Position numbers and translations under genes: made by a program
Origin: CAZQVN01 sp964596775
GTDB taxonomy: Bacteria; Eisenbacteria; RBG-16-71-46; JABDJR01; JAWXBZ01
Length of the DNA stretch: 10,801 bases
Reading direction: 5' to 3'
Assembly (NCBI GenBank): GCA_964596775.1
Contig: CAZQVN010000086.1
Span: 1 to 10,801 of the forward strand
Shown here: in pieces, positions 1 to 6,068 of the stretch
How the letters are laid out: the number at the start of each line of letters is the position of its first letter
Position numbering within the stretch: the first letter of the stretch is position 1
The notes under the pieces: model-generated
Seen by the model: the letters and a program-made list of their open reading frames with translations, nothing else
Databases searched by the model: none
What the model was told of the DNA's origin: nothing

Positions 1-1
1 G

Positions 2-628
2 TTCAGCGGGTGGAACGATCACGACATCCACACCCGCCGCGTTACCGTCACGCCGGACCTGAGGCTCATGGATCTGCATGGAACACTCGGGAACAGCCGC
101 GTGGATCTCAGCTGGCGTGTGACCACGCCCGACTTCGTCTGGAAGTTCGCGGTGGAACGCTCCGACGGTTCCGAGTTTCGGCCCGTCGGAAACATCGAGC
201 GGGATGCGGCGATCGACGGTGCGTACGCCTTCGTGGACTCGAACCTGGCCCGTGGGGTCTCATACCGTTACCGTGTCCGGATCGTCAGGTCGGACGGGGC
301 ACGGTTGGACGGCGCGGAGGTTGCGCTCAACTCTCCGCCGCTGCCCTCGGGCCTTGTACTGCGCGTGGCCGGTCCGAATCCGTTCTTCAGTTCGGTCCGG
401 CTGGAACTGGACTCGCCGTGGGCAGGGAGCGTGGAAGTCCGGGTCTACGACATACGGGGTGCGGAGATTCGCCGGCTGTACACCGGCCCCCTGTCGTCCG
501 GATTGAATCGCTTTGACTGGGACGGCCAGACGGACGCCGGCCGTGATGCGGGTGCCGGCGTTTACCTGGTCGAGGCCCGCTCGGAAGGGGAGGCTTCGCG
601 GATCAAGGTGATCCGTACGTCGCGGTGA
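2..628 (+). CDS. C-terminal part of a secreted surface protein with a FlgD-like Ig domain (5' end outside window)
   Basis: The frame is open from the first bases of the window and ends at TGA 626-628, so only the last 208 residues are seen. An ATG at 68 lies inside the same frame and is probably not the true start. Visible residues about 23-115 look like a fibronectin-III/Ig-type beta sandwich (alternating strands, with a motif VSYRYRVRIV late in the domain). Residues about 119-208 match the FlgD-like C-terminal Ig module: PNPF near the start, then VEVRVYDIRG, WDGQTDAG, GVYLVEA and a basic end. In FCB-type and related bacteria this module ends large secreted or surface-anchored proteins. It resembles type IX sorting tails, but no dedicated secretion system is visible here. 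The catalytic or binding part, if any, lies upstream of the window, so the function is unknown. Convergent with the next gene. Confidence 0.8.
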   Translation, partial: FSGWNDHDIHTRRVTVTPDLRLMDLHGTLGNSRVDLSWRVTTPDFVWKFAVERSDGSEFRPVGNIERDAAIDGAYAFVDSNLARGVSYRYRVRIVRSDGARLDGAEVALNSPPLPSGLVLRVAGPNPFFSSVRLELDSPWAGSVEVRVYDIRGAEIRRLYTGPLSSGLNRFDWDGQTDAGRDAGAGVYLVEARSEGEASRIKVIRTSR

Positions 629-703
629 GGCTCTTCGCTCAGTCCCGATCTCGAATCCGACCTCACCCCGGCGATACCAACGCGTCCCTCCCCGAATCCT
701 TCC
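629..703. other. short convergent intergenic gap
   Basis: This is 75 nt between two convergent stop codons. I see no strong GC hairpin followed by a T-run on either strand, so no intrinsic terminator is called. Confidence 0.4.
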
Positions 704-1372
704 TCAACCCCAGCGAAAATACCCCGGCCCCACCCGGAAACCGTGCGTCCACGCCGCCGGCAGGAACGACTGGGCCGCCGCCGACAGGAGCGCGTGCGAG
801 AGGACGAGAGCCCACAGGTTCGGCTTCTTCTGGTACACCCAGGACCAGCCGATGCCGGCCAGGAATGTGCCCAGGGTCAATGCCGGACCGGGCAGGTGCA
901 TGGCGCCGAAGAACACACCGTTGACGGCCGATGTCCGAAGCCCCGGCCCGAATGCCGCCGTGAGCCGGCGGTTGAACGTGGCCTGCAGCAGCCCCTGCTG
1001 CAGGAGTGCCCAGGGAAGAACCTGGAGGAACCGCTTCAGGAAGCGCTGGCCGGAGCCGCCGTCCGGCACCGAGATTCCCACTACTATAATGAGGTAGCCG
1101 GCGATCAGCGTGGGGGGGAGGACCAGGGGAAGCGCGTCCACGAGGTTGCGATGGGTCAGGCCGATTGCCGCGGCGGATTCGCGCCGCCGGAGCGGGTCGC
1201 CGATGAGGACGGCCAGGACGAGGAGCGCGCACACCACGGTGAGGGCGGTCTGGCGGGCCGGGATCACCAGCCAGAGGAATGCTTCGAGGCCGGCAAACAC
1301 GATGAGCAGGAACATCATGGAATGGATCGTGGAGCGGTTCTGCCCTGACTCTTCCCTCTCAATGTCCGTCAT
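704..1372 (-). CDS. CPBP-family intramembrane protease-like protein with Gln-Gln in place of the catalytic Glu-Glu
   Basis: A 222-residue polytopic membrane protein. Hydrophobic segments are at about 18-36, 42-58, 79-101, 115-130, 147-160, 163-180 and 186-203. The C-terminal half has the CPBP (Abi/CAAX protease-like) layout. Motif 1 is in WALLQQGLLQATFNRRL, motif 2 is FFGAMH (His159) and motif 3 is SHALLS (His193). Active family members have EExxxR in motif 1; here it reads QQGLLQ (Gln125, Gln126, Gln130), so both metal/water-activating glutamates and the arginine are changed while both histidines remain. It may be a non-proteolytic relative or a variant subfamily. An upstream in-frame start (1504) would add 44 residues that overlap the divergent phosphorylase and look non-coding. 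The ATG at 1372 is chosen because MTDIEREE precedes the first membrane helix. There is no Shine-Dalgarno before it. Substrate unknown. Confidence 0.75.
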   Translation of the reverse strand: MTDIEREESGQNRSTIHSMMFLLIVFAGLEAFLWLVIPARQTALTVVCALLVLAVLIGDPLRRRESAAAIGLTHRNLVDALPLVLPPTLIAGYLIIVVGISVPDGGSGQRFLKRFLQVLPWALLQQGLLQATFNRRLTAAFGPGLRTSAVNGVFFGAMHLPGPALTLGTFLAGIGWSWVYQKKPNLWALVLSHALLSAAAQSFLPAAWTHGFRVGPGYFRWG

Positions 1373-1378
1373 GGCCGG

Positions 1379-1407
1379 ACGATAGCCCCTGCGCCCCGGC
1401 CTGAAAA
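1379..1407 (-). promoter_or_regulatory. candidate promoter of the CPBP gene
   Basis: Read on the minus strand, TTTTCA (1402-1407) is followed after 17 nt by TATCGT (1379-1384). Six nt later comes the ATG, so the predicted transcript would begin at or next to the start codon. Each hexamer matches 4/6 of the sigma-70 consensus, so this is weak alone and gains weight only from the same arrangement at other genes in the window. Confidence 0.3.
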
Positions 1408-1442
1408 CCCCCCGGCCGTTCGTGTAGCGACCGGCGCCCAGC

Positions 1443-1474
1443 TTGAACTCCCACCCCCGGTTGCCCCATAATTG
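1443..1474 (+). promoter_or_regulatory. candidate promoter of the phosphorylase gene
   Basis: TTGAAC (1443-1448, 5/6 match to -35) is followed after 18 nt by CATAAT (1467-1472, 5/6 match to -10); an overlapping alternative -10 is TAATTG (1469-1474). The ATG at 1482 lies 7-9 nt after these hexamers and no Shine-Dalgarno precedes it, which points to a very short or absent 5' leader. Confidence 0.5.
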
Positions 1475-1481
1475 TCCGCCC

Positions 1482-3131
1482 ATGAATGCAACAACAGAGG
1501 ACACGACGGACCCGACAACCCGACCACAGCGCCCCCCCCGTGTGGCCTATTTCTGCATGGAGTACGGCCTTTCCGACGAGTTTCCCATCTATTCCGGGGG
1601 CCTGGGCGTCCTCGCCGGGGATTTCATCAAGTCCGCCGGCGATCTCGGCCTGCCCGTCGTCGGGATCGGCCTGCGCTGGGAGGCCGGAACCGCCCAGTTC
1701 ATCGGCGACGAGGAGAAGCCGGAGGACCGCTGGATCGACTATTCCGCCGACTTCCTCGAGGACACCGGGGTCCGGGTGCGCGTGCGGATCCGCTCCCGGG
1801 AAGTGGAATGCCTGGTCTGGAAGGTGACGAAATACAGCGCCGTGCCCCTCTACCTGATCGAGCCGGTCCACAAGGAGGACCGCTGGATCACCCAGCGCCT
1901 CTACGACACCCGCCCCGACTGCCGGCTGGCCCAGGAGATGCTCCTCGGAATCGGCGGCGTGCGGGCCCTGCCGCGGCTCGGCTTCGAGCCGGACGTGTAC
2001 CATTTCAACGAGGGGCACGCCGTGTTCGCCGGCCTGGAGATGATCGCCGAGCGGATGGCCCGGAACGCATCGTTCCAGGACGCCTGGGCCGCGGCGCGCG
2101 AGAAGATCGTGTTCACCACGCACACCCCGGTACCGGCCGGCAACGAGCTGCACGACCTGGCCGAGATCCGCCGGATGGGGGCATGCCTGGAACTCGTGGA
2201 CGACGAGGTGCGCCGGATCGGCGGCGACCCGTTCAGCATGACCGTGGCCGGGCTCCGCCTGTCCCGCGCCTCGAACGCGGTGGCGCAGCTGCACGGCGAA
2301 ACCGCCCGGGAGATGTGGAAGGACGTTTCGGGTGCGTCGTCGATCATCGCCATCACGAACGGCGTGCATCGGGCCACCTGGCAGGCGCCGGAGATCGCCG
2401 AGGCGGCCGGACGTCCCGAGCGGTTGTGGAACGCGCACGCCGCGCTCAAGGGCGAGCTCATCAAGATGGTTCATGAAAAGAACAGCGTGCATCTTGAACC
2501 GGATGTCCTGACGATCGGTTTCGCGCGCCGCGCCGCGAGCTACAAGCGCGGCGATCTGATCCTCCGCGATCCCGACCGGCTGGCGCCGCTCCTGCGCGAC
2601 CGGAAGATCCAGATCGTCTTTTCCGGCAAGTCGCATCCGGCGGACACGCACGGGAAGGCCCTCGTGACCCGGCTCGTGCGCGCTGCGAAGCGCTGGCACG
2701 GCTCGATCGTGTTCATCGAGAACTACGACATGGCGATCGCGAAGAAACTCGTCAGCGGCTGCGACATCTGGCTCAACAACCCGGAACGCCCGAAGGAGGC
2801 CAGCGGCACGTCGGGGATGAAGGCGTCGCTGAACGGCCTGCCGAACCTGTCGATTCTCGACGGCTGGTGGCCGGAAGGGTGCGTCCACGGCGAAACCGGA
2901 TGGGCCATCGGCAACGGCGAGAACGGGGGCGATCGCGACCAGGCCGACTACGAATCGCTGATGACGCTTCTCGAAGGGGAGGTCCTCGACACCTACGCGA
3001 ACCGCGATCGCTGGGTGCGGATGATGTCCGCGTCGATCCGGATGGCCGAGGAGCGGTTCACGTCGAACCGGATGGTCCGCGAATACTACGAGCGCCTGTA
3101 CGCGGACCCGGTGGAAGCCGCAGTCAGCTGA
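1482..3131 (+). CDS. alpha-glucan (glycogen) phosphorylase, short GT35 type
   Basis: A 549-residue PLP enzyme that should release glucose-1-phosphate from alpha-1,4-glucans using orthophosphate, in the cytoplasm. It matches the GT35 subgroup known from Thermotoga and actinobacteria. Diagnostic blocks are VAYFCMEYGLSDEFPIYSGG (21-40), LGVLAGD, DVYHFNEGHA (171-180), HTPVPAGNE, ITNGVH, RRAASYKR (349-356), FSGKSHPAD and the cofactor block EASGTSGMKASLNG, in which Lys447 is the expected PLP Schiff-base lysine. DGWWPEG and GWAIG follow. The protein begins almost directly at the catalytic domain. Longer relatives carry an extra N-terminal DUF3417 region that is absent here, so it is shorter than the usual 700-850 residues. 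A TTG at 1443 would add 13 residues but coincides with the -35 element, so ATG 1482 is preferred. No other glycogen gene is nearby. The family is clear; glycogen versus maltodextrin preference is not readable. Confidence 0.92.
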   Translation: MNATTEDTTDPTTRPQRPPRVAYFCMEYGLSDEFPIYSGGLGVLAGDFIKSAGDLGLPVVGIGLRWEAGTAQFIGDEEKPEDRWIDYSADFLEDTGVRVRVRIRSREVECLVWKVTKYSAVPLYLIEPVHKEDRWITQRLYDTRPDCRLAQEMLLGIGGVRALPRLGFEPDVYHFNEGHAVFAGLEMIAERMARNASFQDAWAAAREKIVFTTHTPVPAGNELHDLAEIRRMGACLELVDDEVRRIGGDPFSMTVAGLRLSRASNAVAQLHGETAREMWKDVSGASSIIAITNGVHRATWQAPEIAEAAGRPERLWNAHAALKGELIKMVHEKNSVHLEPDVLTIGFARRAASYKRGDLILRDPDRLAPLLRDRKIQIVFSGKSHPADTHGKALVTRLVRAAKRWHGSIVFIENYDMAIAKKLVSGCDIWLNNPERPKEASGTSGMKASLNGLPNLSILDGWWPEGCVHGETGWAIGNGENGGDRDQADYESLMTLLEGEVLDTYANRDRWVRMMSASIRMAEERFTSNRMVREYYERLYADPVEAAVS

Positions 3132-3210
3132 ACCGCCCCGGGGCACGGACCGAACCGGTCGCGCCCCCGCACACGGTCGGCAGCTGCTTCGATCAGCGGA
3201 ACCGCCCCGG
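3124..3210. repeat. 18-nt near-identical direct repeat at the convergent gene ends
   Basis: TCAGCTGAACCGCCCCGG (3124-3141) recurs as TCAGCGGAACCGCCCCGG (3193-3210), 17 of 18 positions identical and 69 nt apart. The first copy contains the stop of the phosphorylase; the second contains the stop complement of the oxidoreductase. Between them lie a 10-bp palindrome GCCCCGGGGC (3135-3144) and a 5-bp stem GACCG/CGGTC (3148-3160, loop AAC). No T-run follows either, so a conventional terminator is not supported, although the region may still act as a bidirectional transcription end. Confidence 0.6.
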
Positions 3211-4314
3211 AGCCAGCAGCTCCGTGTCCACGCCATCGGCCTTTCCGTCAACGATCAGCTCCGCCGCGATCCGCCCGAGCGCCGGCCCGCAGGTGATGCC
3301 GTGGCCGCCGAGGCCCGCCGCCCAGAAGAGGTTCCGGACCCGGTGATCGAAGCCGATCACGAAGCGTCCGTCCGGCGTCAGCGTGCGGATCCCCGCCCAG
3401 GCGAACGCCGCGTCGATCGCGCCGGCGCGGGGGAGACGGCGCCGGGCTTCGGCCAGGGTCTTTTCGATCCACTCGGGTCGCGGCGTTTCGTCCATGTCCT
3501 CGGCGTCGGTCACGTCGCACGGGCAGAGGAGCAGTCCGTCGGAGTCGGGGCGGAAGTAGAACGGCCGGTCGATGTCCCAGGTGAACGGCCAGCCCGGATT
3601 CACGCTCTCCATCGGTGAGGTGACCACGATGTGCCGCCGGGTCGGCCGGAGCGGCAGCGGAGCGCCGGCTTCGGCTCCGAGCGGTCCCGCCCAGGGTCCC
3701 GCCGCGTTGACGACGACGCGGCAGTCGATGGGGCCCGCGGCCGTTTCGACCCCGGTGACCGCCCCGGCGTCCGTCCGGATGCCGAGCACCCCGCGGCACT
3801 CGATCCTCTGCGCGCCGTGGGCTTCCGCGTCCGCGAGGAGCGACCGCAGCAGCGCGTCGATGTCGACGACGCCGTCGTCCGGGCAGAACGCCGCTCCCGC
3901 GACCTGGTCCTCCTCGAGGATCGGCACGCGGGCCCGCGCCTCGGCGGCGCTCAGCCGCTCGACGTTCAGGCCGCGGCTTCGGGCCCATTCCGTGTCGCGC
4001 TCCAGCCGCTCCGGTCCGGCCGGGCCCGAAGCGAGCAGCAGCGACCCCGACCTGTTGAACGGGATCGGAAGCGGCAGGTCGCGCGGCGGATCGGCGTAGA
4101 ACCGGGCGCCTTCGCGGGCCAGGGCCAGGCTCGTCGCGTCGGTCACGTTCGTGAGAACGAGCGAGGCGTTGCGGCCGGTGGCGTGCGCGCCGGTCAGGAG
4201 CTCCCGTTCGAGGATCGCCACGGAGGCGCCCCGCCGGGCGAGGTCGCGGGCGGTGGCCGCCCCGGCAATACCGGCGCCGATGATGAGGATGTCGATGTCG
4301 GGGGTGCGCGTCAT
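3193..4314 (-). CDS. FAD-dependent amine/amino-acid oxidoreductase, DAO (DadA-like) family
   Basis: 373 residues. The N-terminal Rossmann fold is explicit: DILIIGAGIAGAATARDLAR, with GxGxxG at Gly13, Gly15 and Gly18, followed by an acidic residue at the end of strand 2 (VAILERE). Further family signs are NASLVLTN, VVNAAGPWAG (201-210), RPTRRHIVVTS and the C-terminal FAD block WAGIRTLTPDGRFVIGF then GLGGHGIT (335-342). This is the DAO/DadA-type fold that oxidises secondary amines or D-amino acids (glycine, sarcosine, D-amino acids, hydroxyglutarate-like acids); the substrate cannot be read from the sequence. An ATG at 4434 would add 40 residues of basic, low-quality sequence; ATG 4314 directly precedes the flavin fold and is preferred. 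It stands alone, divergent from the metal operon and convergent with the phosphorylase. Confidence 0.88.
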   Translation of the reverse strand: MTRTPDIDILIIGAGIAGAATARDLARRGASVAILERELLTGAHATGRNASLVLTNVTDATSLALAREGARFYADPPRDLPLPIPFNRSGSLLLASGPAGPERLERDTEWARSRGLNVERLSAAEARARVPILEEDQVAGAAFCPDDGVVDIDALLRSLLADAEAHGAQRIECRGVLGIRTDAGAVTGVETAAGPIDCRVVVNAAGPWAGPLGAEAGAPLPLRPTRRHIVVTSPMESVNPGWPFTWDIDRPFYFRPDSDGLLLCPCDVTDAEDMDETPRPEWIEKTLAEARRRLPRAGAIDAAFAWAGIRTLTPDGRFVIGFDHRVRNLFWAAGLGGHGITCGPALGRIAAELIVDGKADGVDTELLAPGRFR

Positions 4315-4322
4315 GGGCAACG

Positions 4323-4349
4323 AGTCTATGCGCTTTTTCAGGCGTGCAA
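4323..4349 (-). promoter_or_regulatory. weak candidate promoter of the oxidoreductase gene
   Basis: On the minus strand TTGCAC (4344-4349) and TAGACT (4323-4328) are separated by 15 nt, shorter than ideal. TAGACT ends 8 nt before the ATG and there is no Shine-Dalgarno, in line with the other first genes in the window. Confidence 0.25.
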
Positions 4350-4400
4350 CAGGGCGCCCGCGCGGGAGCAGCCAGGAAAACCAGTTCGACATTCGGCGCC

Positions 4401-4419
4401 CGGGAGCCGACTGCTCCCG
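4401..4419. promoter_or_regulatory. perfect 7-bp inverted repeat in the divergent oxidoreductase/repressor region
   Basis: CGGGAGC (4401-4407), loop CGACT, then GCTCCCG (4413-4419). A further direct copy of CGGGAGC is at 4363-4369, and a GCGCCCG element precedes both direct copies. The dyad lies just upstream of the repressor promoter's -35. No T-run follows on either strand, so an operator or a stable hairpin is more likely than an intrinsic terminator. Confidence 0.45.
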
Positions 4420-4435
4420 TCTCATCAAAAACACG

Positions 4436-4465
4436 TTGACTAATCCTGAAATTAGCCGATACTAA
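4436..4465 (+). promoter_or_regulatory. promoter of the metal-uptake operon
   Basis: TTGACT (4436-4441, 5/6 match) and TACTAA (4460-4465) are separated by 18 nt in a locally AT-rich stretch that stands out from the GC-rich surroundings. The expected transcription start falls on the ATG at 4471, and there is no Shine-Dalgarno, so the first transcript is probably leaderless. Confidence 0.6.
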
Positions 4466-4466
4466 T
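4440..4466 (+). promoter_or_regulatory. putative MntR/DtxR operator: three CTAAT half-sites at 11-bp pitch
   Basis: CTAAT (4440-4444), N6, ATTAG (4451-4455), N6, CTAAT (4462-4466). Adjacent half-sites form inverted pairs in both directions, and their 11-bp spacing puts all three on one face of the helix. They cover the stretch from the -35 to the -10, so a bound repressor would block RNA polymerase. The gene immediately downstream is a DtxR/MntR-family repressor, which commonly represses its own operon. The half-sites are related to the TTAGSCTAA-type core of known DtxR operators. Binding is inferred. Confidence 0.6.
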
Positions 4467-4470
4467 AAAC

Positions 4471-5151
4471 ATGTTCGCCCAACCTGTACACCGACTTTCC
4501 GTCGCCAAGGAAGACTACATCCGCGGTATCTCCAAACTCAGCAAGGGGTTGGAGCCGGTTTCCATTTCCGTCCTGGCGGCCTCGATGGGGGTCACCGCTC
4601 CTTCGGTCAGCGGGATGATCCAGCGCCTGGAGGCCGAAGGGCTCGTGGAGCACCTGCCGCGGACCGGCGTCCTGCTGACGCCGGAGGGGCAGAAACTGGC
4701 GCTCAGCGTCCATCGCCGGCACCGGCTCATCGAAACGTTCCTCGTGGACGTCCTGGATCTCGACTGGTCCGAAGTGCACGAGGAGGCGGAGGCGCTCGAA
4801 CATCACCTGTCGGAACGGCTCGTGAAGGCGATCGACCGCTACCTCGGCTACCCGAAAACCGACCCGCACGGTCACCCCATTCCGTCCCCGGACGGAACGA
4901 TCATCGAGCGCGACCTCGTTCCGCTCGAGGCGCTCCTCGAAAACGACATGTCGATCCTGCGCGAGGTGAACAGCGACGACCCGGAGCGGATCCGGCGCTG
5001 GAAGGAGCAGGGGTTCGTGCCCGGCGCCTCGGTCCGGGTCGTCACGAGTCGTGTCGACGAAGGGATCTGGACGTTCAACGTGGACGGCACGGAAATCATG
5101 ACCGGAACGAAAGGCATCGAGGGACTTCTCGTGGAAAGGTCAAAATCATGA
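4471..5151 (+). CDS. mntR: MntR/DtxR-family metal-dependent transcriptional repressor
   Basis: 226 residues in the full three-domain DtxR layout. A winged helix (about 9-75, VSISVLAASMGVTAPSVSGM containing the recognition helix) is followed by a metal-binding dimerisation domain (76-145) and a C-terminal FeoA/SH3-like domain (about 146-223). Alignment by eye to DtxR gives ligands His84 (H79), Glu88 (E83), His103 (H98), Glu107 (at DtxR C102), Glu110 (E105) and His111 (H106), with Asp15 at DtxR M10. Asp and Glu at those two positions are the MntR signature for manganese. However, MntR's second N-terminal Glu (E11) is Arg18 here, so metal choice is a prediction. Its stop overlaps the next start by 4 nt, making it the first gene of the operon. 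The ATG is preceded by AAAC with no Shine-Dalgarno, and no later in-frame start would keep helix 1. It could also be called a TroR-type regulator. Confidence 0.88.
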   Translation: MFAQPVHRLSVAKEDYIRGISKLSKGLEPVSISVLAASMGVTAPSVSGMIQRLEAEGLVEHLPRTGVLLTPEGQKLALSVHRRHRLIETFLVDVLDLDWSEVHEEAEALEHHLSERLVKAIDRYLGYPKTDPHGHPIPSPDGTIIERDLVPLEALLENDMSILREVNSDDPERIRRWKEQGFVPGASVRVVTSRVDEGIWTFNVDGTEIMTGTKGIEGLLVERSKS

Positions 5152-6068
5152 AACGCACCGCGCAATTCATTTTTCCTGTCCTGTTCGTGCTGGCCCTGGC
5201 CGGTTGCGCCGCGGAAAAGGCAAGGACAACCGGCCCGCTCAAGGTGACGGCCACCACCGGCATGATCGCCGACCTCGTGAAGAACATCGGCGGTGACCGC
5301 GTCGTCGTGTCCGCGCTGATGGGCCCGGGCGTCGATCCCCATCTCTACAAGGCCACCCAGTCGGACCTCGAAAAGCTGTCCGGCGCCGACATCATCTTCT
5401 ACAACGGCCTCCATCTCGAGGGGAAGATGACGGACATCTTCGTGAAGATGGCCCGGACCCGCGCCACGGTGCCGATTTCCGAGAACATTCCGGAAGAGGA
5501 ACTGCGCGAGCCGCCGGAGATGGGCGGCAACTACGATCCGCACATCTGGTTCGACGTGTCGCTCTGGATGAAGGCCGCCGACGTCGTGGCCGCGGAACTG
5601 GCGAAGCTGGATGCACCGCATGCCACCGGCTATGCCGAACGCGCAAAGGCCTACCGGGACAAGCTCGAGGCGCTGCACGCGTTCTGCCGGGAAGAGATCG
5701 CGACGATCCCGCGGGATCGCCGTGTGCTGGTCACCGCCCACGACGCGTTCGGCTATTTCGGCCGGGCCTACGACATCGAAGTCATGGGCCTCCAGGGAAT
5801 CAGCACGGTGGCCGAGTACGGGCTTCAGGACCTGACGAAGCTCGTGGATTTCATCACGGAACGGAAGATCAGCGCCGTGTTCGTGGAGTCGAGCGTTCCG
5901 AAGCGGTCCATCGAGGCGCTCGTCAAGGGGTGCGAACAGAAGGGGCACCCGATCCGGATCGGCGGCGAACTCTTCTCCGATGCCATGGGCGCCGAGGGCA
6001 CGCCGGAAGGCACGTACGAAGGGATGGTGCGTCACAACGTGACGACGATCGTCGAGGCGCTCCGGTGA
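5148..6068 (+). CDS. troA: TroA-like metal-binding lipoprotein of a Mn/Zn ABC transporter
   Basis: 306 residues of the cluster A-I (ZnuA/TroA/PsaA) family. A short basic start and hydrophobic stretch end in a lipobox LALAGC, with Cys20 the predicted lipidated residue, so it should be membrane-anchored on the periplasmic side. The four expected TroA ligands are visible at nearly the same numbering as the Treponema protein: His65 (DPHLYK), His132 (DPHIWFD), His198 (TAHDAFGYFGRAY) and Asp278 (ELFSDAMG). His at the third site is shared by TroA and zinc ZnuA; Asp at the fourth fits TroA/PsaA. There is no long His-rich loop typical of zinc-scavenging ZnuA. The conserved end GTPEGTYEGMVRHNVTTIVEAL also matches TroA. 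AAAGG at 5135-5139 is a usable ribosome binding site. It overlaps the repressor upstream and the ATPase downstream by 4 nt each. Mn, Zn or both remain possible. Confidence 0.9.
   Translation: MKRTAQFIFPVLFVLALAGCAAEKARTTGPLKVTATTGMIADLVKNIGGDRVVVSALMGPGVDPHLYKATQSDLEKLSGADIIFYNGLHLEGKMTDIFVKMARTRATVPISENIPEEELREPPEMGGNYDPHIWFDVSLWMKAADVVAAELAKLDAPHATGYAERAKAYRDKLEALHAFCREEIATIPRDRRVLVTAHDAFGYFGRAYDIEVMGLQGISTVAEYGLQDLTKLVDFITERKISAVFVESSVPKRSIEALVKGCEQKGHPIRIGGELFSDAMGAEGTPEGTYEGMVRHNVTTIVEALR

Noticed and set aside
1373..1504. Longer N-terminus for the CPBP protein
   Set aside because: It would overlap the phosphorylase start and promoter, and it adds Gly/Arg-rich sequence with no membrane or signal character.
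1359..3251. Long open frame on the minus strand (630 codons) opposite the phosphorylase
   Set aside because: Its translation is rich in Arg, His, Pro and Val with no recognisable motif, and it lies antisense to a gene with clear catalytic blocks. Stop codons are rare in this GC-rich codon register.
3631..4443. Plus-strand open frame (270 codons) opposite the FAD oxidoreductase
   Set aside because: It has no motif and is antisense to an explicit Rossmann fold and FAD-binding C-terminus.
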